From Glebionis coronaria (taxonomy: Eukaryota; Streptophyta; Magnoliopsida; Asterales; Asteraceae): a stretch of 64,000 nt of DNA. Where the stretch lies: positions 524,298,618 through 524,362,617 of the forward strand of contig CM046882.1 in assembly GCA_025667525.1 (NCBI GenBank). The letters are read 5' to 3'. Of this stretch, positions 11,441 to 23,408 are shown one piece after another. The notes beneath the pieces were generated by a model. It was given only the letters and a program-made list of their open reading frames with translations, was not told the origin of the DNA and ran no database searches. The number at the start of each line of letters is the position of its first letter. The stretch's first letter is position 1. The position numbers were made by a program, and so were the translations under genes.

Positions 11441-12762
11441 TCAAGTTATAGAGAACGAAAAGATTTTTCAAAAATAAAATTTTGAAATCTTTTAACTATA
11501 ACAGTTGTAAGCGAAACCTCCGAGTTGCCAATGGACGAAAATGATAGTATTTATATATATATGTGATTATATATATGTTGTAATCTTTATCGATTATGTT
11601 TACTTGTGAATTGCAAGTTATGTTTTCATTTATTTTATTATAAATTATAGTTTTATACTTATATGAGATATTTAACCGACGTAGATTGTCACGAAGCCAC
11701 TCTAGTCATTTTAATGCTGAAGCTATTCCTGAAATGAATCATGTTATTTTCGAGACTAACTAAGTTGTGGATATACATAATCCCAATGAAATGGTTAACA
11801 TTCGTTATGATATTCTTTTGGTTACAATGATTTTGATTCCTTGGTTCTTATTCTTGATTTATCGATTTGTTCATCTCGTTTAGTAAATTTTATCTACATT
11901 TTCATTAATCTTCGACATTATATTGTTTTGATAGAAACAAGTTTGTCTGAGATGGTACTATTGATTGTTAGGAGTGAGATTGATTGTTATGGTATTCACA
12001 AGCCAACCAGGATTACATATCATATCACTGATCATTTTCTGTTAAATTAGTTTTTCATTTGTTTCGATCTTAATCTTCTGCGTTGAGCTGGCGATGCTTA
12101 AATAAGGTGATTTATAATCGTCTTGTTGAAATGAATTGGCCATTTATTTGAACAAGGAAATTATAAATTGTTGAACTACAAATTTCTAAATCTTATTTGG
12201 ATGGATTTGATCAATCCATGGAAATAATGATTTATAAACGTGTGGGCTTAAGCATATGGCATCTGCGTGGTTAAACTCTTATTGACTCGTAACTCATTTA
12301 CTTAATTCATTCCTTGATTTTGTTCCTCTAATTCTTTGATCGTGAGATAATTGTATTGAGATTGTTCCAAAACCACCATTTGAGGAGGATATCAAGCGTC
12401 TCTAAAAGACACTGTAGAAGCCTTCTTCTAGTAGGACCGAGGAACTTTCTTCGCCATGTGATTTACCTAGTAACTCTTGTGTATTAGTTTCCCAATTGTA
12501 GTATCTTTCAAATCACTAACTAAACTGTGACACTAGTTAGTAGGACTAGTCTTCTAAGTTGTATAGCATTAGACGATGATAATCTATAATGCTCGACAAG
12601 ATAACTTGTACTAGTTTGTGATCAATGGAATGACTATCTTTTGATTCCTACTTCTACATCGTTCTATTATTACCTTTCTTTGCTTTTCTCTTGTAAATTC
12701 CTATGGTATCACACAACCATTAAATGAATACTCATTATGATTTGATTTGCGTTACACAAGAA
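11441..12762 (+). other. Gypsy leader, no gene
   Basis: About 1.3 kb of AT-rich leader between primer site and gag remnant. It includes a short AT microsatellite (about 11552-11575, TATATATA). The 69-codon frame at 11841-12050 has no recognisable features. Confidence 0.5.
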
Positions 12763-13566
12763 TCATGCAGTCAATGAAAGCTATGACTGAAGCACGAATG
12801 CGCCAAGTTATTAGTGAATAAGTTGTTGTATCTTTAACTGAATTCATGGCCAACATGAATGATGGATCTGGAACTGGAGCTGAAGCTACAACTGGTGGAA
12901 TTGGAACCGGTGGAGCTGAAGCGAAAGCTGGAGCCAATAATGTTCGTGGTACTGATGGAAAAAATGTACCCGAAATTAGCGGCTATAACTACACTTCATA
13001 CATGAAGTGAAAACCGTAGACTCTTTAGGAGACTAAAGATGATGGAGGATTGTGCCAGTTGTTGAAAAGCTGGCGCCAGTCTTTCGAATCAGTGACCCTA
13101 ATCAGGAGGATAAGGTGTAGTTTGAAATCGCTACTCTCCAAGGTCGTGCAATAATTTGGTGGAACGACAGACTTTCTTCCATAGGTATCGTTACTTATGG
13201 GACACCATGGACTAAGGATAGGAAGCAGTTAACTGAGGAGTTTGTCCTCAAAGTATTTCTAAAGTATGGAGCAAATGTTGTATAATCTGAAACTAAAGGG
13301 AACTAACATTGGTAAATATACCAAGTGTATCCATGAATTGACTCCTTTATGTCCAAGAATTGTGGAACCCGAACCGTCAAGGTCAAATAGTATATTCATG
13401 TCTGACCAAGAATGTACGCGGTAAGGTGACTTCTCCTAAGCCAATTGCTATTTGTGAAGTAGTCTGCATGGTTTATCAGCTCATGGGACACATAATTCAA
13501 GGCAAGGCTGATGAGGTCACTGAAGGGAAAAATAATTCCAAATTGAAAAATCTTTTCATGCATTAG
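12763..13566 (+). pseudogene. Gypsy gag, broken
   Basis: A Gly/Ala/Thr-rich start (MQSMKAMTEARMRQ, then GTGAEATTGG) leads into the retrotransposon gag domain, seen as LAPVFRISDPNQEDK then ATLQGRAIIWWNDRL at about 13080-13170 and SPKPIAICEVVCMVYQLM at about 13436-13485. This matches the Ty3/gypsy gag fold region in order and spacing. Several stops (for example near 12820, 13005 and 13115) and frameshifts kill it. A possible zinc-knuckle relic (CNCGT) lies at about 13757, followed by a stop. Confidence 0.7.
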
Positions 13567-13835
13567 AGCTCGTAAGTATATCTAAAAAGGTTGTGAATTA
13601 TTCCAAGCTTAAGTATCGTAGAGGGAATCGTAAGAGAAGTAAGTAGAATTACTCTAGTCATTTGTAACTATTCCAAAGTGTTCTGGGAGATTTTCCAGGT
13701 TTTTCGCCTCCAAGGAAAAATAAAATTTCCTAATTTATCTAATTCTTGGTGTTGCAACTGTGGCACATGAGTCATATTTATTAGCACCATCCGAATTGAA
13801 GTAATTATTTATGCAGTTTTAAGAACTATCTGATA

Positions 13836-15311
13836 GAGGTTTTATTCGACCGAGCTCGTCAGTTTGTAGAACTCCTATTCTATTCGTTAAGAAGAAAGAT
13901 GATTCGTTTCATATGTGCATCAATTACCGAGGGTTGAATAAGCTAACGATTAAGAATCGTTACCTACTTCCAAGAACTGATGATCTTTTTTATCAACTTC
14001 GAGATTCTCGTGTTTTCTCCAAGATTGATCTTCGTTTTGTTTACCATCAACTTCGCTTACGCGAGGGAGATATTCCTATTGTGGCGTTTAAAACTCATTG
14101 TGATCATTATGAGTTTTGGGTCATGCCTTTCTAGGTTGACCAATGCACCTGCTGCATTCATTGACTTAATGAATCATAGGTGTAAGCCTTATCTTGATAA
14201 AGTCGTGATCGTTTTCTTTGATGATATTCTATTCTGCTCTCAGAGCAAGGAAAAAAAGGTCGAATACTTAATGACTATCTTGAACGGTTAAAGAACAAAA
14301 TATTGTACGTGAAACTCTCAAAGTGTGATCTTTGGCTTAGTTTCGTACGATTTCTCTGACATGTGACTGATAAAAGTGGGGTACATGTTAATCCTGTAAA
14401 AATCGAGGCCATCGAAAATTTGAATGCTCCAACTACTTCAACTGAAGTACTACAATTTATGGGGTTAGCTGGTTATTACTGAAGGTTTATTGAAGGATTA
14501 TCTTTGATATCAAAACCATTAACTAAGCTAACTAAAAAGAATGAACCGTATGTGTGGGGCGATGATGAAGAGAAAGCTTTTCTAACTCTGAAAGGGAAAC
14601 TCTACAGCACGCCGATCTTATCGTTACCTGGAAGAAGTAAAGATTTTGTTGTTGATCGTGATATATCTCTTGAAGGAGTTAGAGCTGTTTGATTTGTATA
14701 TGCTTGTAGGAAACTTAGAAAGAATGAGGAAACTGCTCAACCCATGACTTGTAATTGGGTGCGGTGATTTTTACTCCTTGTTTATTAAGACATTAGTTTT
14801 ATGGCACTAATGTACGGTATCCACCGATAGTAAGAGCCTACAATGTATTCTGGAAAAAAAGAGGTAAATAAGCCTTTAGGTGATTACGATTGTGTTATTC
14901 GTTATCATTTGAGATGTAGGAGAAAATTACAATGGATTCATTGTTAAGATCTTGAAAACTCAGTCTGGATTTAATTCAATTTGTGTCAATGTTGACTGAT
15001 TGATTCTGCTCATTTCATTCCGATAAATGAATCGATCGCGCTAACTAAGAATCGTTTGTTAACCACTCGTAGTAGACATGAAAGCTATGATGATGTGAAA
15101 CGAAAACCTTTGGAACTCGAGGTAGGTGAAAAAGTTATGCCAAGGCTGTCACCATGGAAAAGGTGTTATATATTTTGGAAAATGTGGGAAGCTAAGTCCC
15201 CGTTAGTTTGGACCATTCGAGATGATATCGAGAGTGAGTTCGATGGCATGAAAAACATAAATTACCTCGAGAGCTACAAGGAATTCACAATACTTTTTCA
15301 TATGTCGAACC
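13836..15311 (+). pseudogene. Gypsy pol: RT, RNase H and shortened integrase, broken
   Basis: Reverse transcriptase is clear: [45 protein letters not shown], then after a frameshift LTNAPAAFIDLMN and the catalytic box VFFDDILF (about 14210-14235). The connection and RNase H follow (PLTKLTKKNEPYVWGDDEEKA, 14507-14570; then a damaged YASRKLRKNEE). Integrase is reduced to a piece resembling SAHFIPINES near 15010-15040 joined directly to the C-terminal YDDVKRKPLELEVGEKVM (about 15080-15145), so the DDE core is deleted. A nested element interrupts the frame at 15312. Confidence 0.8.
15307..15311. repeat. Target-site duplication GAACC (left)
   Basis: GAACC immediately left of the LTR is repeated at 19186-19190 immediately right of the other LTR. 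It interrupts the gypsy pol tail. Confidence 0.9.
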
Positions 15312-15593
15312 TGTAGAAATGCAATTATGGATCCGGTGGTCTAATGTGGTGGTAGATGGTGGTGGAAGCCATTGTTGGCTTAGAGAGAGAGAAAGAGAGG
15401 TTGAGAGTAAAAATGTGTGTGTTCCCAAATGAACAAAATACAATCAACACCCCTCCTTGGAAGCTAAGGAGGGGTATATATAGTCACGCACACAACCTAA
15501 ACTTTACAACGAGCCTAGTCTAGTCTAAATGTGCGTGACTATGATAACTAACGGGAATTCTTAAATGTCGTCACATAAAGTGAGTTTCCAACA
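15312..15593 (-). mobile_element. 3' LTR of minus-strand non-autonomous element
   Basis: It is nearly identical to the copy at 18903-19185. The inverted repeat ACCCCTCCTT / AAGGAGGGGT (15449-15458 and 15466-15475) adjoins the TATA sequence CTATATATA on the minus strand (15483-15475). Confidence 0.9.
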
Positions 15594-15606
15594 ATCTTCC
15601 CCCATG
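15594..15606 (-). promoter_or_regulatory. Polypurine tract of minus-strand element
   Basis: ATCTTCCCCCATG on the plus strand reads CATGGGGGAAGAT on the minus strand and abuts the 3' LTR. Five further CTTCCCCC tracts lie at about 15824, 15872, 15932, 15982 and 16364; on the minus strand these are additional GGGGGAAG runs. Confidence 0.75.
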
Positions 15607-16081
15607 GGACGACGTGTAGAATTCCTTACAATATTCTTCCTAACAAGTACAAAATGATTAAGAATAAGAGCTTTCTTGAAGCATCCAATGCTGATGAAGT
15701 CTTCTGAGGCCTTCGTCTTCAAAACGACTCATCTTTAAAGTAACTTGTAGAAGAAATACTGTAACGGCACGAGCTAAGTAACCCATACACTTCTGGTTAA
15801 GGAGAAGCTTCTGAATTAGCTTCCCCCTAATTCATGCCACGTAAACTTGATGTAGAAACATTTTAAATAGCTTCCCCCAAGTAGATCAACAACTTTTCAT
15901 CTCATGCTTGAATAATTCTTCTGAATTTTTCTTCCCCCTGAGAATTAAAGTTATGCATACCAGAAAGAATCAAGACACTTCTTCCCCCACATAGTTGAAG
16001 AAGGTAAATCAATCCCAATTATGAAGCTCAAATACTGAAGTGGACACTTTATCCCATTCATGAAGTTGACATCGTAACACT

Positions 16082-16158
16082 AGAGTCAATTAAGTCCCGG
16101 AAATGCACACGTCTTCTTCTGGAGATGCACCAGAGTCAATTAAGTCCCGGGAATGCAT
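16082..16158. repeat. Short direct repeat with 49 bp period
   Basis: AGAGTCAATTAAGTCCCGG followed by AATGCA occurs at 16083 and again at about 16132, inside the non-autonomous element. Confidence 0.7.
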
Positions 16159-16999
16159 ATAGGATAATGATGATGTTTAATTGCAACAATCAAACAATTA
16201 AACCTCGAATCAGTAGTGTACCGTTTGGAGATTGATAACGACACGAGTTAAAACACTGATTTTCTCTGCGGCTATGACAAATGTCATCCCGGAATATCTT
16301 CAAATCAAAAGAAGGTATGAAGTTCATCATGTGTACTCGTTGTGCGTTCAATGTGTCTTCTTCTTCCCCCTTGATGGTTTCGAAACTCGGAACCATCAAT
16401 AAATTGTACGCACATGAACCAGAAATCTCGTGAGAATAATAAATAAGCTGAATTATATATTTTGTGAGAATCAGCTGTTGATCGAAAATCTCTTCTCATA
16501 AACTCTCCATGGCCACCTTTACCATTCCACGTGAAAGCAATTTGAAGTGACCACTGAAAGAATGAACCGGATACATCAAACGTGAAGCTGAATAAAAATC
16601 CTTCGATCTTGTGACTTAAGCTTGCACTATTGTTGAATGAAGAACGGTGGAGAAATCTCTAAGTACTCAATGCATCACTGAAGAAGTCTATAAGCACAAC
16701 ACCTCTTGAAATTATCCACGTCGACTACGCGCGTGACACTGAGTACAACAATGTAACCCCTTTAAGTGATAGTTACCCGAGTCATCAACCATCCACCCCG
16801 AACCCGGAAACCAGATAACCAAGTCTTCATTCTAGGATTAAGCACGAGCAAGTTATCTAGTAAAAGATAAAATAAATACACGCCTTCGAAAAATCCGTCT
16901 TCAACGTCACGTAATTAATACCCGATCAAACAAAATCTGAAGCCACTAAAAAATCGCCCATTTTTCTTGGTCTCGTCAAAATAAATTCTTGTCACATTT

Positions 17000-17835
17000 G
17001 TCACGTCATTTTGTCGCGTCACATTTCTCGTCAGCCCATCAGTGTCAAGAAAAAATTAAAGAACCACAAATGCAACAAAAAAAACTACAAATTCAAAAAA
17101 GGAACTTGTTTGTTTGAGCATCAATACTCCTTAACAATGTCTCGGCACTTTTGTCTCGAGTATGTCCAAAGTATACCATAATACACAAAATTTTTATTCA
17201 AAATGAATAATTTTGAAACAAAATTCGTGTATATGAGTATCACATAAACTGCCCAATCCAAATTAATCATAGCCCATGTTTGTCCAAGGCCCAATGTTGT
17301 GTCTGTCATGGCCCAAGAAGTATAATCAAACCCATTAACCATTTTAGAAGCGAAAATGGAAAGAATAGGCCTGTCGATACCCGATCCAAAAGATTGGGAT
17401 ATAACATTCCAATAAAAATGACCTATTAGGACTTTGTGAACTCCGCCAAATGAGTCAACATGACCACGTGTAACCCCACATGATGAAAACAATCGGTATG
17501 TTTTATCTTATATATAAAACCATACTAATTCCTAAGTCATATTTTACCTAACCTCCATTCTCACTTTGTTTCATCCGCCCCTAAAATCTATCACAATTCC
17601 CTGCATCTCATCCTAATCTCCAATTCATCACCAAATTTGCAAAACGCCACTTATAAACTAAATCTGCCCCCATCATATGCATCTACATCCACTGAATCTT
17701 CATTCAATTTCCCACATAAAAATCCACCGAATCAATCACCTAATCCATCTTTTATTTCAAAAACAGGTTAAAATTCAAGTATAAATACTTGTAAAAAAGA
17801 GGGCTTCAAGATCAGAAATGATCTCGGGTAAGTGA
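17000..17835 (+). promoter_or_regulatory. Promoter-like segment with start codon and splice donor, antisense to its element
   Basis: On the plus strand (opposite to the host element) there are repeated GGCCCA/GCCCA words (about 17033-17315, like the site II boxes of growth-related plant genes), a CACGTG at 17464 and a TATA box (TTATATATAAAA, 17508-17519). Then comes a C-rich 5'UTR-like stretch and ATG at 17818 followed within a few codons by a consensus splice donor (CTCGG|GTAAGT, 17828). Intron-like AT-rich DNA follows. This looks like the front end of a host gene picked up by the element. The source gene cannot be identified because only about three codons are present. Confidence 0.4.
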
Positions 17836-18227
17836 TTCGTGATGCATGTCGGTTTTAAGGGGTTGTTTAGATCGAAATAATGTATTGATTATAACAAAAT
17901 TGTTATACATCATTCATTTAATTCGTATATCAAAAGAAAAAAAAATCATTGGTATAGATCTATGATGAGATAAGTTCAATTTCGTGTTTGATCTTAAATA
18001 GATCTTGCTTAGTATATTCAGCCACGAAAAAATTTATACTGAGATCTAAATGTTTTGTTAAAGTGAGTCTAAGTGATGATAGGTGTTATAGATGACGACG
18101 GGAAATAGATAGATCGAGTCGGGGTTTGAAGAGTCAGTGATGGTGAATGTTGTGGGAGGTGGGTATAAGTCTCGGTATATGATTAGAGCAAGTCATGGTC
18201 ACGGATATCAGAATGTTGTAAAACAAA

Positions 18228-18435
18228 CCATCGCAAAGTTTTCTTTATAAACCCATCGCAATGATTTTACAAGCCATCGCAATGCTTAAAAAAAACGGGC
18301 AGCATGACATTTTAAATATGACATTGCGACAGGTTCGACCACCCATCGCAATGTGACTCGTCGGAATGAGTCCCATCGCAATGGGTAAGTCAAACCCATC
18401 GGAATGTGTCAAAACCACTCCATCGCAATCCATGC
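18228..18435. repeat. CCATCGCAATG motif array
   Basis: CCATCGCAA(T)(G) starts at 18228, 18253, 18274, 18343, 18373, 18396 (CGGAATG variant) and 18420, with an inverted CATTGCGAC at 18322 and a CGTCGGAATG at about 18359. Most steps are 21-25 bp; the sequence between copies is unrelated. It lies in the leader of the minus-strand element, about 450 bp from its primer site. Confidence 0.7.
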
Positions 18436-18887
18436 GATTGTACCAAGAAGCAGAAATCCAAAAGTACTTTTTCCTGAAAATCCGGGACAGATTTCTGGGT
18501 CTGATTTTCTGGCAAATCTGGGTTTTTCACCTTCATCTTCAAAAATATAACCCAGCATAGAGATATAAAAAATCTGCGAGACCTTTGACCACAACTTGAC
18601 CATGGATGTTTCTTAAAATCAGTGATAAAGATATGGACCAGTGAAAACAAGGTAACCGTATGGACAAAAATATGATATGGATATGGACCAGTGACAAAAG
18701 TGATAAGATAACAACTTTTTGATGAAACCAAAAAGTAATGAAACCACCACAATGAGACTGTGGACAAAAAAACATAAGACGTGACAAAGTATTTTGACAA
18801 ATCAGACAAAACTAAATGTAACGAGACACAGAAATAAATTAGACCACCAAAATCGCATATATAAACACGATCCAAGGATGGAACCGT

Positions 18888-18900
18888 GGCTCTGATACCA
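18888..18900 (-). promoter_or_regulatory. Primer-binding site of minus-strand element
   Basis: GGCTCTGATACCA on the plus strand is TGGTATCAGAGCC on the minus strand, two bases from the LTR. It is the initiator tRNA-Met type. Confidence 0.9.
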
Positions 18901-18902
18901 AA

Positions 18903-19185
18903 TGTAGAAATGCAATTATGGATCCGGTGGTCTAATGTGGTGGTAAGTGGTGGTGGAAGCCATTGTTGGCCTAGAGAGAGAGAAAGAGAGGTTGAGAGTA
19001 AAAGTGTGTGTGTTCCTCAAATGAACAAAATACAATCAACACCCCTCCTTGGAAGCTAAGGAGGGGTATATATAGTCACGCACACAACCTAAACTTTACA
19101 ACGAGCCTAGTCTAGTCTAAATGTGCGTGACTATGATAACTAACGGGAATTCTTAAATGTCGTCACATAAAGTGAGTTTCCAACA
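18903..19185 (-). mobile_element. 5' LTR of minus-strand non-autonomous element
   Basis: On the minus strand it runs TGTTGGAAAC to ATTTCTACA. It includes a TATA box followed by a CCCCTCCTT / AAGGAGGGG hairpin. Confidence 0.9.
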
Positions 19186-19190
19186 GAACC
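19186..19190. repeat. Target-site duplication GAACC (right)
   Basis: Partner of 15307-15311. Confidence 0.9.
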
Positions 19191-19440
19191 TAAAGAAATT
19201 TCTTTTTGACGAAGATCTGATTATCCATGTTGATGAAGTATGAATCGACTGTTAGTTGCATTTCATTTAGGAACTTGTTGATATTATCAATAAGAAGTTA
19301 AGTAACTAAAGCAAAGTCGAATTCCTATTGTCAATTCTTATGGAACTCAAGACGGGGACCAAAATACATTTAACTCTTTAATTTCAACGAGCGATCGAGG
19401 AAGAACGCAAGTTGATCTTCGGGACGAAGATCCCAATTTG
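19191..19440 (+). pseudogene. Gypsy pol C-terminal tail after nested insertion
   Basis: Removing the nested element and one copy of its GAACC duplication rejoins HMSNL (ending at 15311) with KKFLFDEDLIIHVDEV, followed by LHFIEELVDIIDKKLSN-like and WNSRRGP-like remnants, the usual end of a plant gypsy integrase. Stops are present. The polypurine tract lies at 19435-19450. Confidence 0.7.
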
Positions 19441-19450
19441 GTGGGGATGA

Positions 19451-22395
19451 TGTGACAATCCGTCAATTTCAGGTCGATATTTTAATCTCGACTAATAAGT
19501 ACTATATGTTTACTTTAAAAAAAATTTAAATTATCGGCTAACCGAGAAGGTTATAGCTTGAAAATTAACGTAAGAATGTCGTGTAGATGAAAACCGACAA
19601 GGAATACGTTAGGTATTGATATTATATTCTCAATTTATTATAAGAATGATTTTAATATATTTATTCTTATTTCTCGTACTTTTCGTTTTGACGAGTGACG
19701 AGAACTATTAATGATCGCGATACCGACGGATGCCCAAAATTTTATGTTTAATTATCGATTGTCTCGATATTTTATATTTTTGATGTTTTCGATTTAATTA
19801 CGTTTTAAGTCGTGTCGAAGTTATATTATTATTTTTATGAAGCGTTTTAACTTTTGAAAAGTATTTTTACGAAACCCGAGTTCCGTATATATTTTCTAAA
19901 TTGACTAATAGTCATTTCATACCCTTTAAATTACTTAATTACATTTTAGTCCAAAACTATACCTAATTGGCAAAATATACCCTCACCCCACTATATAAAT
20001 AGTGACCACTAACACACACATCCCATTTTCTTCATTTAAAATTTTCAACAAATCTCTCTTTTTCTCTCCTGGAAGTCACGGCTCAAAACACACACATAAA
20101 TCCATTCCTAAAAAAGTTTTCTACTTTGATTTGGAAGAAATTAAGGTTAGACCCAATCTTATATTTTGATTGTGATCATTTTGATACCAAATTTACTTAC
20201 ATGCAATAAGTTTTGAGTTTTGATAAAAACAAGAATTGTTGAAGGTTGTTTATGATCATGCATGTAATGATCTAGTAAAGATCATGTTATTTTGATAATA
20301 AAAAATTGACTTTTGATTTGGGTTTGGTTCTTGTGAATTATACAAGTGATTTGGTTGAAAGGGAATGATTATAGGTTGATATTAGATGTATAGAAGTGGT
20401 GAAAATGGGTTAAAATATTGATTTGGTAGGATTTTTAAATGATCATTTTACATCAGTAGGTTTAGAGGTATTTTCGGAAATCTTAAGTCAAAGTATAGGA
20501 TGAGATGATATGATATTGTTGTAGAGATTTTCCTAAGCTTCGATTTGATATAAAGTAGAGCTTCTAACTCCAAACGAGCGTGAAGTTACAATAGTTTGAT
20601 TATTCGTGTATCGGGAAACGAGTATCGACACAACTCGAAGTTGTTGTCGATATTTAGATCGAATCTCGGGGACTATAGAATGAGTTTTAAACATTTTCAA
20701 GGACTGATGTAAGTCTCTAAACCTCGGGTTATGAGTCTATTTTCAAACCCGAGTGTCGGTTTTGTAAACGAAATTGTTTAGATATGTCAAAATGGTTTTA
20801 TGTGTCGAAGGCATAAAACTGTCCGGTTTTTATAACTCAAAGATGTGTCGGGCAGAAGGCCATATGAGTAATATTTTTGAATGAAACTTAAACTGAGTCT
20901 TATTCATATTATGTGTGAGTTTCTCACCAAGTTTCGTCGAAATCGGACAAGTCTAGATAGGGTAAATTGGTGTGTACATTTGGAGTGTACATGCTGATTG
21001 GTATTTTGGACACATAGTTCAATGCTTATGTGGCGTGAGTTGAGTATTCACTATTGGGCATGGTGATTTACTCAAGTGTTTAGTCATTATATCAATGACT
21101 TATCTACTGGTCCGAGTGAAGTAAAATGATAGTTTGACTTGTGTTGACTTGGCGTCTTATGACGGGTCAATGTCGAGAGTGCAAGTGTTCAAAAGAATAG
21201 CGTTGGATAAAAGGGTATAGTAATATCACTTGTATCGTTATATTTTTCGGGATTGTCATGGTTTTGTAATTTTGATTTTTATATTATTTAAGTATAATTT
21301 ATACTTAAGTCGATTATTAACGAACGCGCCTTATTTGGTAGGTTGCGGTTTTCGTGTTTAAACGGGCATCACTAATCGTCGGCGATCGTCTCATTACCAC
21401 TATTGGCTAAGGTGAGTCTATAGCCCCGCGTTTGAATTCTTTAATTGTTTTAGAAACCTGCGAGGGGGATAACATGCTTGTTTTATTAAAAATAAAGAGT
21501 ACAACTATAAGTTGCGATAAACCAAATAAATGGTGCAACTAAAAGTTGTGGAAGCTCTATTTTACTTGAAAAGTTAATTGTTGAAAATGAAGGGTACAAC
21601 AAGAGTTGTTGTAAACACATGAATGGGTGCAACCAGAAGTTTTGGTAAACCCTATTTGTTTTAAAATAGAACACAAGGAATCCGATTGTATGCTTAGATG
21701 AAAGTTATTACATAAGTTAGTTTTAGCCTTAAAAGACCCATGAATCGTGAATTGTTAATCGAAGGAACGCTAGTACTATGGATAGACTATCGGGTGACGC
21801 CCAGTCCGGTCGCGACTAGCTATCGCGTGGTGTTGTGATGCACTATTAATGAAACATCGGATGCATTGTATAAGAGAAATATACACACTTGGCTAGGTGT
21901 GTAGGGCTGAAATAATATATGTTAACGTTCAATGTCACGAGGCTTATGTAATGACACCGGTAATTATGTCCATACAACATAATTGTCTTTCGATGAATTA
22001 TTAACCATGGAAGGTTATTTAAAATACTTGTGTTCTCTTTATTTAAATTTAAACTCTATAGATTCACTCGGCAAATTTTGCTGACTTTTTAGCATGTTTT
22101 ATCTCAGGTCCATATAGAAGGCACTCGATGAAGGCGGTTTCGTGAAGCTTGCGTATTTGAAATGTTTTGGCCCGCTTTTATAAATAATATCCATTCAAAG
22201 AATTTTTATCGTGATTGTGTGGTAAACATTAAATTATCTGGGATCGTGTGAAAAGTTTTATTGTTAAATGAAAATGAATGGATGTTTTTATTAAAACGAC
22301 TCGTTTTGAGTCGTTTTCTATGATAATAAGCTTGAATCATGTAAGTAACATCCAATGATCCTTTCGCTGTTATGACCGAAATTGGGGGTGTTACA
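19451..22395 (+). mobile_element. 3' LTR of gypsy element
   Basis: It starts TGTGACAATCC right after a polypurine tract and ends GTGTTACA. The length of 2.9 kb is long for an LTR. A TATA box (CTATATAAAT) lies at 19991-20000. The last 1.8 kb is duplicated at 9587-11425. Within it, a block rich in AAGTTGT/ACAACT words (about 21495-21650; GTACAACTATAAGTTGC, GTGCAACTAAAAGTTGTGG) forms small hairpins. Confidence 0.85.
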
Positions 22396-23408
22396 TGAGC
22401 CAACTTAGTCGGAAGTCCACAACGCTGGCATCCTCAGTGTGTTCATGCTTTAATTACAAGGAAATAAAAGAGTTGGTTAAGAGCTAAAATATCGAATCTA
22501 AACCGCAAAAATCTTCATTTATTAAGCAATTAAATATACAAGCGGGAAGAAAGATCCACAAAAACCCATATAAGGAAGAATTAACCTTTAAACTTATTAT
22601 CAAGTCTATCATCTCTCGTTCTCCACAATTTAAAATCTCAAGTAATGAGACTTGTGGATGCTTAGCCTAATAAACCAATTAAGGTCCATATGGTTAAGGA
22701 TACTAGCTAGAGTAAAGTTGGATAAGTAAACTCGGGTTGAGTCAAAATATTCACGACGGGCCTAATATATCAAAGACGTCTAAACTTGTTAAAACCATTT
22801 TATTTATTCATTTTTTTCCTTTTGACTTTATTCATGAAATGGAATATATACATATGATGGTGATGACAAAAGGAAATAAGATAAAAGAAAATAAATGAAA
22901 AATCTACTAGGCTAAAATAGATCAAAAAAATTTGAAAAACGTTGAAAAATATTTATTTTCCGGTTAAAATGAGGACATATTCATGGAAAAGCCCACTTAA
23001 CTTCGATAGAAGTCTCCCCTACACTTAATATAAACATTGTCCTCAATGTTTAAGCATGTGGAAGTAAACTCCCCCACACTTAGGACATTGTGCACTTTGT
23101 TTAAATCTTGCTAAGGAAGAGACAACTAAAGTGATGACATTTATTCAACTTATTTATATACATGTATGAATCACAATAGTTTGGATAGAACCGGTTTGTA
23201 GGTAACATGGGAACACGGGACCACGGGTCGCGTCAAAAGCACCAAAAGTGGATCATTAAAGCACATATCCCTGCACAACATCACAAAACACAACCTACTT
23301 GGCTCCCCCTACACTTTTTGGTTGAAAAAGGTAAAGACAATCTAACCTAGTTATACGATGCTTGATTTATTTATCACGAGTCTCTAGCTCGACTCGATTC
23401 CCCGAATA

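Larger units (their letters stand above)
15312..19185 (-). mobile_element. Young non-autonomous LTR retrotransposon, no coding capacity
   Basis: Two LTRs of 282 and 283 bp (15312-15593 and 18903-19185) differ at about five positions by eye. They are flanked by a perfect 5 bp duplication GAACC (15307-15311 and 19186-19190). The primer site (TGGTATCAGAGCC) reads on the minus strand at 18900-18888 and the polypurine tract (CATGGGGGAAGAT) ends at the 15593 LTR, so the element points left. The 3.3 kb interior has no gag or pol. It carries a promoter-like segment in the opposite sense and a short-motif array. It must rely on proteins from other elements. Confidence 0.9.
9587..22395 (+). mobile_element. 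Ty3/gypsy retrotransposon with decayed gag-pol and nested insertion
   Basis: The parts in order are: 5' LTR lacking its first 1.1 kb (9587-11425), primer site (11429), leader, gag remnant (12763-13566), pol remnants (13836-15311 and 19191-19440), polypurine tract (TTTGGTGGGGATGA) and complete 3' LTR (19451-22395). A younger minus-strand element at 15312-19190 splits pol. The integrase core is deleted internally. The LTRs look about 94-95% identical by eye over sampled stretches, while gag-pol is full of stops and frameshifts, so coding decay appears older than the last transposition. Confidence 0.8.

Noticed and set aside
17121..17492. 123-codon minus-strand ORF inside the non-autonomous element
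   Set aside because: No motif recognised, and it overlaps the promoter-like segment on the other strand; chance opening is more likely.
18390..18875. 161-codon minus-strand ORF just after the primer site
   Set aside because: Position suggests gag, but the hydrophobic, cysteine- and phenylalanine-rich sequence has no gag feature, and part of it overlaps the CCATCGCAATG array.
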